Origin: Sipunculus nudus
Taxonomy: Eukaryota; Annelida; Sipuncula; Golfingiida; Sipunculidae
Length of the DNA: 64,000 nucleotides
Reading direction: 5' to 3'
NCBI GenBank assembly: GCA_026874595.1
Contig: CM049308.1
Span: 26,150,367-26,214,366, forward strand
The notes beneath the pieces are model-generated. The model searched no databases. It worked only from the letters and a program-made list of their open reading frames with translations, and was not told the origin of the DNA. Positions 1 through 11,600 of this stretch are shown here, piece by piece. The position numbers and the translations under genes were made by a program. The number at the start of each line of letters is the position of its first letter. Position 1 is the stretch's first letter.

Positions 1-283
1 GCGTCGCAATGTAGTTTCCCAGGTTTTACAAAATTAAAAACAACAAAGACCATAATATTCTTTATAACTGTTATATTTGGCATTAATGTTATCTATGCAT
101 GCTCTCTATTTGGACTATCGACTTATTTATTGCAATGTACAATTCCCATGGCTGCAACTCAATTTCGCTGTACTAGGGTATCTTAAGCACGGCTGTTTGC
201 AAGAGGGTTTATCCTTGATTTTCATAGACAGACCTCTGTGTTAAGAATGGGAGCGACATATAGGGATTATGAGCAGTCAACCA

Positions 284-349
284 CCACCAGAGGTCACTTA
301 CACTTCATTATATCACTGATTTTAGCATAGAGGTAGTGACCTCTGGTGG
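284..349. repeat. Perfect 15-bp inverted repeat hairpin
   Basis: CCACCAGAGGTCACT at 284-298 is matched by its reverse complement at 335-349, with a 36-nt loop. It could be the core of a small inverted-repeat element in the UNC79 intron. Confidence 0.6.
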
Positions 350-437
350 GGTTTGGTAGGCTGGTAAGATATAGTAGAGGAAACCAGCATCTGCCTGCTG
401 GTCCAGACACTGATAATAAAGTGACAGCTGTCAGTCA

Positions 438-885
438 TAACAAGCAAATTCATGGAATTTGTCCTCCGCCTCTTCCTCTTTATATTTTATCTTCATGTGA
501 TCTTCATGCTTGCCTTCTGAATATGTTTAAGTTTTTATATTCTCCTGAAGATGTCTTCAAATTTCATAGTGCCTGTGTTTTAGTTTTCATTGTCCCATGG
601 AGATGTCTCCAAATGACATATTTTTGTGAATTGGGAACCACAGGGAAATTTGTTGTTTGTTTTGGAGCTGGTGATAATACATTTTCAGACAGACACTCCA
701 AAACCATTCCAAACCAAGGTATACATGAGAGCAATCACTGACCCATATTTGAATGAAATCAGATAATATTTAAGAAAGTTATCACATGGAAATGAAAACC
801 TGACAAATGGACAGACAGAGGGACAGACAGTCAGTCAAACCTAAATCAATGTCCCCCGTTCCGTGGAAGCGGGGGACAAAACAGT
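438..885 (+). mobile_element. Dispersed inverted-repeat element, family R1, copy 1
   Basis: About 440 bp, shared with 19650-20079 and 23072-23512 in the same orientation. Ends resemble each other inverted: one end contains TTGTCCTCCGCCTCTTCC, the other GGAAGCGGGGGACAAAA. Internal landmarks are CAGACACTCCAAAACC and AAAGTTATCACATGGAAA. No coding capacity; a non-autonomous DNA transposon is the best guess. Confidence 0.7.
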
Positions 886-1024
886 ACAGACAAGGTTACT
901 ACTTGGGTCTAAATTGTAAAGAAAAGAGAACCACACCACAATCTCATCCTGTTTTCCTTATACGATAGACAAATTTACTGACACTGTTTACTGAATGGGG
1001 ATGATTATACGTATATGATAAGAT

Positions 1025-1365
1025 GTGTTGTCTGATGGCATAATGTTTAGGGCTCACATTGTGGGTTCAAGTACTGTTCTAGCTGCTATCTGGTAAGACT
1101 CATGGCCAAAGTATTTACCACAAGGGTGCACTCTTTAGACCCAGGGGTGAATTGGTAAGTTGGTCATGGGTGGCAGGCAAATGTAGAATGAATAACCCTC
1201 TAGCACGTGTTATTGCTGCTTGGGTTGTATGCTCCCCTGGGAGCCGAAAAAAGATACAAGAATGAACAGACCAGAAAGACCAGGAAGGCAAGTGTAAAGT
1301 CTGATGAAACTGACATCATCAGTGATATCAGACTAAAAATCCCCACATTTACCTTTATAAAGTGT
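1025..1365 (+). mobile_element. tRNA-derived SINE, copy 1
   Basis: The head holds pol III box-like motifs: GATGGCATAATGTTTAGGGC (A-box-like) and GTGGGTTCAAGTACTG (B-box-like). The tail GCTCCCCTGGGAGCC, ACAAGAATGAACAG and GATATCAGACTAAAAATCCC is shared with 11205-11445. Confidence 0.65.
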
Positions 1366-1436
1366 TATGTTAACCATGTTAATTTGTTATAGTTACAAGG
1401 ATATTTCATTTTCATACTATCATGTCTGTTTCAGCA

Positions 1437-1724
1437 AGCTATGCTTTCACAGACCTTGATTCTGTGACCAGCTCAGGCATCTATTTCATGAATAATGAAC
1501 ATGTCTGCAAGTGGAACACATGTACCAGAAAGCGTACAGGCTATATATGGCTTTATCTGATTGGTTAGATTATCAATGTGTTCCTGCCAATGCCAAATGT
1601 TTGATCCAGCCATCACACCAGATATCCGAGTAAAATGATTCATTTCATTGGTTAAGATGTCGATTATTCACGAAATAGATGCCAATACAGTTTGCTGAAT
1701 CAAGGTCTGTGAAAGCCTAGCTGG
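1437..1724. mobile_element. MITE-like element with about 65-bp terminal inverted repeats
   Basis: GCTTTCACAGACCTTGATTC at about 1443 recurs inverted near 1712, and GGCATCTATTTCATGAATAA near 1476 recurs inverted near 1660-1683. The arms make up nearly half of the element. No open frame. Confidence 0.75.
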
Positions 1725-2554
1725 CTGCCACATACCCTATAGTATAAAGATGGACTATGTTCACCTTCATTTTTTAATTCAAATATATTCAAATAGGTTA
1801 TTTACAAAATTATGGACATGATACATATGATACCCCAGCAGTTAAAATAACAGGACCATAGTGCTAATATCCAGCTATATGGAAGCAAGGCAAAAATATG
1901 AATTAAGGCACAGTCCTTAGTGCCTGACTGATGCATGCCTTGTTTCTGTCAACTTGAGGTAAATTGACCTCACCATATACTTTACGTGACCTTAATGGCA
2001 TATTCATTTAATGAATAATCATGAGCATAACTGTTCCATGCAGCCAATTTGGTCGCCAATGTTACTGTAAACCGTGAGTCACCTGACCATAATATAATCT
2101 GCGTGATTTGGAAGACCTCTCCCAAACAGAACACCTGTAGTCTGTACCAGTACCAATGCCGGCATGTTTTCCTTGATATTTTCTTTATACAAAGGAGACT
2201 GTATAAAAAGTTCTAGGCCAAAGGTTGCAGGGGCCAGTCCTCCCACTTCCGCGTGAATAATAATGTCTTACCTGTATGGCTTGTAATTTGTATGAGACAA
2301 ATAATCCAAAACATTGCAAGACAGTTCACAATGACTGCGGAAGGAAGACCTTCTGTGTAGGAGTGTTTTGGGGGTTCATTATAATATTTAGGTCAAAAGG
2401 GGAGGCACAAGGGCCCTGGTGGTGAGGTCAGTTTCAAGACATAGACATATGGCATATGCCACTGCACCTGGACCAGACCAGAATGGGTAGTAAACGATCA
2501 TTCAATTTTTACAGGCGGGGCTTGAGGTATTTTTAAAAGTAAACAATACCTCAC

Positions 2555-2667
2555 CTTCAAGAGAGAGTGGATAAACTTGAGGTGGACAGGGTAATTCAGT
2601 ACATCCTTGGCATATTTTTCCTCTTCTCTCTCAATTTCTTCTCTGGACCTCTTCTGGACATTCTTAT
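2555..2667 (-). CDS. UNC79: UNC79 coding exon 21 (last one visible)
   Basis: Acceptor CACTGCAG, donor GTGAGG; completes a split Asp and ends in phase 0. Encodes a highly charged helix (KRSREEIEREEEKYAKDVLN) then YPVHLKFIHSLLK. The donor lies at the base of a small perfect hairpin. Assigned by phase, coding character and position. Confidence 0.72.
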
Positions 2668-5600
2668 CTGCAGTGGACACTATTGCAAAGTATGATATAA
2701 TCTAATTAGTATTACACACCAGTCCCAGGTGATACTGGAAAAATGTTCACTCTATAGTTAACCTGGATGTCCATTCAGCAGGATACTGTGTCGATGCAGT
2801 GTCCTGTTTACCTTTCAAATAAAGTTCAAATCTCATAAAAAATATCACAGAATATATTTACAACAAACAACAAACAAAGAGTAAAGCTATAGTGAAATAA
2901 GATCATGTGCATGGTAAAATGTTTGAAAACATGTGTTCCAAATGTAGGAAAATGCTTTGGACGTTCATATTTATATTAATAAATAGACTGCCAGTGCTAT
3001 TTTTTCAAAATCAAAATAAGGTTAACTTGATGAATTCTGGTCCTTTTTTACACAAAGGATGTGTCATTCTTTTGTAGTTTCCAATTTTTGTGTCATGGTT
3101 TTAATTAGTTTTTCAATTCTTAAAAACAGTATCAGAGGTGTACAAACAGAGATATAGGAGAAAGTATAAGATATACCTTTGGGTTCCTTCATTGACCTTG
3201 GTGTGGCGTTGACCTCTTCCACTCTGGGTATGTCTTTCTCAGGAATTTTGACCTTGTTCTTTGGACATATGTACTGAAGCACCTGGAAGACATTGATATC
3301 TGAAGTGCGTTGGCTCCTCCCATGTGTGATTGTACTTTCAGTTAACACTCACTGTTGTAATTTTTTTTTCAAAAATTTGTTTTTGGATCTAACCACCTCC
3401 ATATTTTCAGATGCCAGTCAAATCAATTATACATATATCTGCAGAATTCCATTTCTGTTTAAGACTGAGTCAGGGTGGTAGCACACAATTATCCTGGCAT
3501 CAACGATGCTTGGTGAACAATATTTTTGCAGGTGTGATCATCATAACTTCTTGATCATAGTTCCCAAAAGGAGCGGTCCTTTGAGAGTGAAACACAGGTG
3601 TGGGGACAGACTTCCCATTTAACCTGCAGGGCACTTATATGTTGGGAGAAGGCCACCCATGAAAAAATCTCACCACTGCTCAGTTAAGACTCAAAATCAT
3701 TATCTCCTGGCTTAAAGTCCTCAGCTCCACCGCAGACAACAAAAAGTTCTCACCGTTATCAATTGTTACATTACAATGTCATAGTGATGTAAGTTAATAA
3801 ACTTTGCATATTTTTACATTGTTTCATCACCAAATATGACCTCTATACTATACATTAACTAGAATACGGGTAGTCAACAAGCGACTACGTGTTTCCGCCA
3901 AAATCAGAGTAGGACGGGTGAAGTGAGGCATAGATTGAGTGGCAAGGGGAAATAGAGTTACAATGTGTTACATAATAGAATGGATGTCTGCCACATACAC
4001 TTGATTGTAGGTGGCACCATCTGTTATTTGAACGAGAAACTATCCGAGATGTATACACATGCAAACTTTCAGGTGGAAAAGTCAAACCATTGCAGAGATA
4101 TGGGTGATTTTATCCCACAGCAGACAAACAGATGGACGCTGTGCAAAAATGGTTGCAGGTGGCGCCACCATTTTTGTGTATGTTATAAAGCTATCCAAGG
4201 GCTACATTTGTGTAAAAATTTTTTTCTGAATGGTCAAACAAGTCCGGAGATATAAGCATTAATGTCTGCAGCATGAACGTGAATGAAGCTAGCGCCACCT
4301 GTCGTAAAATCAAGAAAGCTATGCAGGATGTATATGCATGCCGAATTTCAGGTAATTTGGTCAAACCACTGCAGAGATATGAGTGATTTTAACCCAAGGC
4401 AGACAATCAAATGGACGCTGTGCAAAAATGGCTGCAGGTTGCGCCACTATTTGTGTGTACGTTATAAAGCCATCCAAGGGCTACATTTGTGTAAATTTTT
4501 TTTCCTGATTGGTCAAACGGTTCACGAGATATGAGCTTGGATGTCTGCAGTGTGAACGTGAATGTAGGTTGCACCACCTGTCATAAAATCAAGAAAGCTA
4601 TCTAGGGTGTATACGCATGTTGAATTTCAGGTGAATTAGTCAAACCACTGCAGAGATATGAGTGATTTTAACCCAAGGCAGATGAACACATGGACACTGT
4701 GCAAACATGGTTGCAGGTGGCGCCACCATTTTTTGTGTATGTTATAAAGCTATCCAAGGGCTACATTTGTACAAAATTTTTTTCCTGATCGGTCAAACGG
4801 TTCCCGAGATATGTGGGTTTATGTGTGGAAACAGATGCACAAACGGACGCTGGGCAGAGAGGAAAGGTCAGAGGTCAAGGCCAATTGGTTAGGCACCAGT
4901 TCACATTTGACCCGATAATTGGTGTAAGTTTTGGAAAAATCCGTCCAGTAGTCTCAGAGGAGTTCTCCGGAAACGAACGCGGCGGCAGAACTTCGTTTTG
5001 GAGGATACAATGACCCAAGTCAAACATGCTAATCTATGAACATGCAAATTTCAAAATATTTACTCTATTCATAAATACAAAGTACTGCATATTACACATC
5101 AAGCCACATCAAGTAAAAATTTTTATTGAATTTTAAAGAACAAAGCCTGTGTTCAAGAATTTAGATATTTTATCATGTCCTGACCTTGACCAAGAATGCA
5201 AGTAATTAGAAATCTGATAAGTCTGATAATCAACTGAGCTTGACACAGAGTTTCTGTTTTTTGAAACATGACAAGTATGATAAAGATATGACCATGTCCT
5301 AGACTTCAAGTATACATCTAGAAATCTGGTAAGTTTGATGTTGCAGTAAATTTGACAATGATAATTTTTATAATTAACTGACCTTGATACAGATTTCATA
5401 TATTTGGAATGCTGAAAAAGCTCAATGATTAACAGACACTGACACTGACCAAACATTTAGAAATCTGAAAGTTTGCTGATCAACTTACCTTGACACAGAG
5501 TACACATATCCAGAAATCTGATAATTTTCATAATGTACTGACCTTGACACATACTTCATACATCTAGAAATCTGATAATTCTGACAATAAACAGACCTTG

Positions 5601-8600
5601 ACACAGACTTCATACATCTAGAAATCTGATAATTCTGACAATAAACTGACCTTGACACATACTTCATACATCAAGAAATTGATAATTTTGACAATAAACT
5701 GATCTTGACACATACTTCATACATCTAGAAATCTGATCATTTTGTTAATGAACTGACCTTGACACAGAGTTCGTGCCACAGGGACGCCATCTCACACACC
5801 GTGCAGACCACCAGCTCCTCATCCTCCTTCTCATCACAGGTGTGCTTCCCTTCCCAGCTGCTGTTCAGCATCCCTGTCAGTAGTTCCAGCACATCCCTAC
5901 AGGTGTCGCTAAATAACCCCATATGTGGTGGCTCCTCCTGAACCTCCATCTGTGATGTGAAATTTAATAAAAGAACTGACCTTTAATGTTTTCTTAATAT
6001 AAGCACTGATCTTTAATGCATACTTAATAAAACACTGATATATTGTCATGTAAAAGACACCATTTAGGTCAAGAACTGCATGAATAATGTTGTAAATTTT
6101 AAAAATAAGTTCTAATCAATTACTGCCTCAAAACAACAAGAGTTCAGAGTTTAATTACATTTCAACTGAACAGTGTTGTTGTATTCCTTTAGCTTATTTT
6201 AAATAGACATTATCCCAAGAATTTGAAAATCAACTACACTTTGAGAGGAATCAAACATTCACGCCATATCACAAGCATACTTATACTGTTCTGTCACAGT
6301 CACATACTGAACAGAAACTGAGTGTTTTATAATGATCACCAAAAACTGATGAATACCATTTGATGAGCAGTAAAGTTCTAAAGTTTTTTCTATTATTATC
6401 TCTTCAGTGAGGATAAAAGCCACATTTGTTTGATGAGAACATAAAGCATCATCACAAACATTTTGTTTAAAGGAGAACAAGAAGGACACTTGTGTGAAGA
6501 GGACATTGAACATCATGACAAAATATTTTGTTCAATGAGGAACAGTAAGGAATCTTCTTTGATAAGCACTTCAAGTATCATAACAAAGTATTTGTTCAAT
6601 GAAAAGAAAGGAAGACACCTATTTGATGAGGACATTGAGCTTCATGACAAAATATTTTGTTCATCAAGGAACAACAATGACACTTGTTTGATGAGGACAT
6701 CAAATACTTTGACTAAATAATTTGCTCTTTGAGGAAAAACAAAGATACCTGTTTGAAGATGACATCAAGCATCATGACAAAACATTTTGATCAATGAGGC
6801 ACAACAAGATTATCTGTTTGATGGGGATAATTAGTATAAGGACAAAAAATTTTGTTAAATAAAGAACAAGAACACCTGTTTGATGAGAACATACAACATC
6901 ATGACAAAATATTTTGTTCAGTGAGGATCAGCAAGGATTCTTCCTTGAAGGGGACATCAAGTATCATAACAAGGTTTTTTTCTTAAAAAAATAAAGGATG
7001 ACACCTATTTGATGAGGATATCGCGCATCGTGACACCTGTTTGATGAGAAGATGGAGGATCATGACAAAATATTTTGTTCAAGGAGACACAACAAGATAA
7101 CCTGTTTGAAAGGGATAACTAGCGATAACGGACATAATATTTTGTTCAATAAAGAACAAGGACACCTGTTTGATGAAAACATACAGCATCATGACAAAAT
7201 ATTTTGTTCAGTGAGGATCAGCAAGGATTCTTCCTTGAAGGGGACATCAAGTATCATAACAAGGTTTTTTTCTTAAAAAAATAAAGGATGACACCTATTT
7301 GATGAGGATATCGCGCATCGTGACACCTGTTTGATGAGAAGATGGAGGATCATGACAAAATATTTTGTTCAAGGAGACACAACAAGATAACCTGTTTGAA
7401 AGGGATAACTAGCGATAACGGACATAATATTTTGTTCAATAAAGAACAAGGACACCTGTTTGATGAAAACATACAGCATTATGACAAAATATTTTGTTTT
7501 ATTAGGAACAACAAGGACACCTGTTTAATGAGGACATCAAGCATCATGAGGAAACATGTGCTGTTCATCTCGTTCTCTCTTGGCAGATTCTGGTGTTCTT
7601 TATTGAATGCAAAGCGACTCTCCTGGACAGTGGAATGGGGCGAGCCAGGAAACACCTCTTCCACCGGCATGTTGGGTTTACCCTCCTGCTGTAGGTTCAG
7701 GACCCCTGACGGTCCGCTTCCTGGAGGAGGACCATCCTCGCTGTCTCCTGTGATCTCTAATCCAGCAACACCCATGGTGAACATGTGAAGCAGTAACGGC
7801 AAAGGAACAACAATGTCCAACATGGACAGAATCTGAAAAAAAAACAATATCGAAATAAATAATCAAATAAAACAAGGTCTCATACGTTTTATGTATGAAA
7901 TCTTTTTTTTGCCTGTGTGTCAGGGAAACAGACATAAATCTAAAGGTTTTCTTGAAAGAAAACTATAGTCATGTGGCCTAAAGTATCATTATTTTACTAC
8001 AGCCTATACAGTATCATTATTTTATGCATGCCTTGAACTAGGAGTGACAATTCTTGTTCAAAGTTAGCAGACCCATGTAAAAAGAAATATTAATCAGCTG
8101 GAATGAGACAATATGCATGGATCAGAGAGATGGAAACCTGTAATTTCATAATTGGGAGAACAGTTCACAAATTCAAAGTGTAAATATTTGACCAGAAGTG
8201 CAGTTTTAAATTGTGAATAAAAAATTTATAAATTACTGATATTAAGTTGTAGCTCAATTTTATGTTGACAACCTGAAAGGAGGAGCACAATTCTTGGGTA
8301 GTAACACTGCAATTTAAATGTAGTAATTTTTACAAACAAGTCCATACTGTGGTTGGTTTTTGTTCACAAAGGTTTCTCATTTGCAATATATGCCAAAAGG
8401 AAAATTATCCTAGAAATAAAACCTTTGTGAATAAGATGTCACAACTGTACAGTCTAACAGTAGTATATTTTGTAGCTTCAATGGCATCTCATGTATATTG
8501 TGTTAGTAGCATCAATATTGGCATACATTTTATTTCATAATTTAACAATATCAATTTTTTTGTATATCTGCCACTATTGCATGAAGAATCAACACCTGTT

Positions 8601-11600
8601 TGATATTCCTTAGCTCCTCTCACATTTGTTCAGATTTTGTGTGCATATAAGGTAATTGACACGATAATGGTTTTTGTACATTACAGAAGTTACTGTATAG
8701 CAAAATCATAAAAATGAAACCCTCACAAAACACAAAATAAGTGAAAATTGCGAATATATATATATATATATATTTCTCCTCATGAATATGAAGACAACCA
8801 CAGTATATAAGTAACATTATTGGCAAGATTGACCAACTGTGCATGACATGTACAAACAGTATTACCTGTAGCCATGACATGTACACACAGTTTTACCTGT
8901 AGCCATGACATGTACTCACAGTATTACCTGTAGTCATTACATGTGCACACAGTTTTACCTGTAGCCATGACATGTACACACAGTATTACCTGGAGCCATG
9001 ACATGTACACACAGTTTTACCTGGAGCCATGGCATGTATTCACAGTATTACCTGGAGCCATGACATGTACACACAGTATTACCTGGAGCCATGACATGTA
9101 CACACAGTATTACCTGGAGCCATGACATGTACACACAGTATTACCTGGAGCCATGACATGTACACACAGTATTACCTGTAGCCATGACATATACACACAG
9201 TATTACCTGGAGCCATGACATGTACACACAGTATTACCTGTAGCCATGAGAGGGCCTGCTCCTGCACCGGAGCTGGGGTGTTGTCAAATCGCTCGGACAC
9301 AAAGTGGAACATCCTCTCGGTGTTAAACGGCAGTGAACACATCTCCGTATCAAAGATCTTGCTGTTATGATGAAAATCAAGGATAAGACAATAATTCATT
9401 GGAAAAAATGTTTATGATTACTCTGCATGCTTATGGGTACTGGTAATACCTTTCACAATCATTTCTAGGCTTTCACATTGAACATTCACATTTACCTAAT
9501 GATCACTTGCAATTAGCATTTATGTCAAGAACATAAAAAAAGCAATACATCTGAAAATGGCAAATTTATTCATAAAAGGTCACCAGCAGTCTTTACAAAT
9601 AGTTAATTGAATGACTAATACAAAGTGTTGTTATAACTAACTAAAGCATACCAAGTATATCTAACTGATGGTGGTAAAAACACTTCAACATCAATCCCGA
9701 ATTTTTTTTTTTTTTGTATGTTAACAATGTATACAATTCTCTCAGAGTGCAACTTGATATATGATGACATATGACCTTTGATTTACTATATTTTATTCAA
9801 AGCCATGATTATAGGTAATGAACATTGAGTAATTTATTTTGCAATTATCAACACAGGATAAATAAAAATACTCCACAGGCATCAAATGCTATGGATTTAT
9901 CTTCAAAATTAGTGGGGTCATTTATTTATATTTTTTTTTGCCTTTTTTTAAAGAAACATTAAACCAATTGTTAAGCAGAATATCTTCAAAAATCATTGAA
10001 AGCTCAAACCGTGAGCCTGAATTTAAAAAGCCATTAAAGAATGTTGATCATTAAAAAAGCATGATTTATAAGTATATATTTATGCTAATCATTATAACAC
10101 AATTAAGTATTTTAATGAAAATTTCCCGTTTTAATCACTGATCTGTTTTATGTAAATGAAGGCAGGTCATTCATCATTTTTATCTCCCTTTTTTCTAAAA
10201 AAAAAGTTTATAGGTTTTAAAATACCTGAAACTGAATATTAGTGTATCATGCATATGGTAGACAGAAGCCCAAATGCAGTAACTGGCCATACATACTCTA
10301 TACAGTGATTAAATTACATTATTGATTGACATATTCCAGATTATATAAGTGTGATACATTATAATATTTATATGTAACATGAATGGTGATACCTGGTGCA
10401 GAGAAGGCCATGCAGCATCTAATAAAAAGCAAGTGCACCAAGTTTAAGCCCAAGAAACAAATTCTCCGCAAATGTTCTTCTTATAACTTATAAGCATGAA
10501 AGCATTCAAAGTCTCATTCTGCTTATCACCTTGTATTTATGAACACTAAAAGTGCCCTGTGTTGCCCATAAAAGACTTGTTCACCATTAACATGAGCAAT
10601 GTTATTCAGCTGGTGTCATTGTGATTTACACCCAAGAGTTAGATAATAGCTACAATTAAATCATAGCTACAATTATAATAGATATAATAAAAACCCCTAT
10701 ATCTAAAATCAATCCAAACATTGTTTTAAATCTATATTAGATGCATGTATTGTACATTATTTTAAACCTGTTACAGTGTTCTTTTTGAAAATGTACATAT
10801 TTTTTAAATTTTCATTCATTTTCATATAGTATTTGAACATTTTTTTTAGTTTTTAAATGGTATGCTATTTTAAGCACCAAGTAACAGTAAGCCGAGTTTT
10901 GGTGGGTTAATATTAAACTATATTACAATATCTCAAAGGTGATTTAGTTTTTCCTCTATTATGTCTCTATCTACCTTAAAACCTAAATTTTAAATTTTCA
11001 TTTATTAAAATATTCAAAATTTAATTTTCCAGCGAAAATCACACAGACACAATAGCTAGAGGAATATAAAAAGAACACTTTAGAGATTTTTTCATGTAAT
11101 TAATTATAAGTGGGTGCCTAAAATAGTGTACCTTTTAAATTTTTTTTGTTAAAATGCTACAAAATCATGTTTGAATAATGAAAAGTTCAAAAATATGTAA
11201 ACATTGGTGGCATGGTGGCATAATGGTTAGTATACTGTGGCAAATGTTGAAGGTAAATGTTGAAGGGAAAACCTTCTCATGCTGCATGAGGAAGCTTCGG
11301 TGTATGCTCCCTGGGGAGCTGAGAAAAGCTACAAGAATGAACAGGTCCGGAAGACTGGAAGACCATGAAGGCAAAGTGTAATGTTGGATGAGAGTGACCT
11401 CACTGATATCAGACCATAAACCCCCTACCTTTTTTCACCTTTTTATATCATCAGAAAGAACACTGTGTGTTAAATACTTTATGAGTCCTATCATGAATTT
11501 AAAACAACTTTTATACTGATTTTTGATATAGGGAATTTGGCCAATCATGCTACCTTAAATATACTGTGCACTGAATTGTTAATTGTGAAGAAATGTTAGT

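Larger units (their letters stand above)
1..2554. other. UNC79 intron sequence without a recognised exon
   Basis: This stretch follows exon 21 in the gene's direction. Beyond the small elements listed at 284-1724 I see no splice-flanked open frame resembling UNC79. The next exon probably lies beyond base 1. Confidence 0.6.

Noticed and set aside
7342-7788. 148-aa plus-strand open frame
   Set aside because: Antisense reading of exon 18 and its repeat array.
8844-9252. CRISPR-like regular repeat
   Set aside because: Direct 31-bp tandem units without spacers, in an animal intron.
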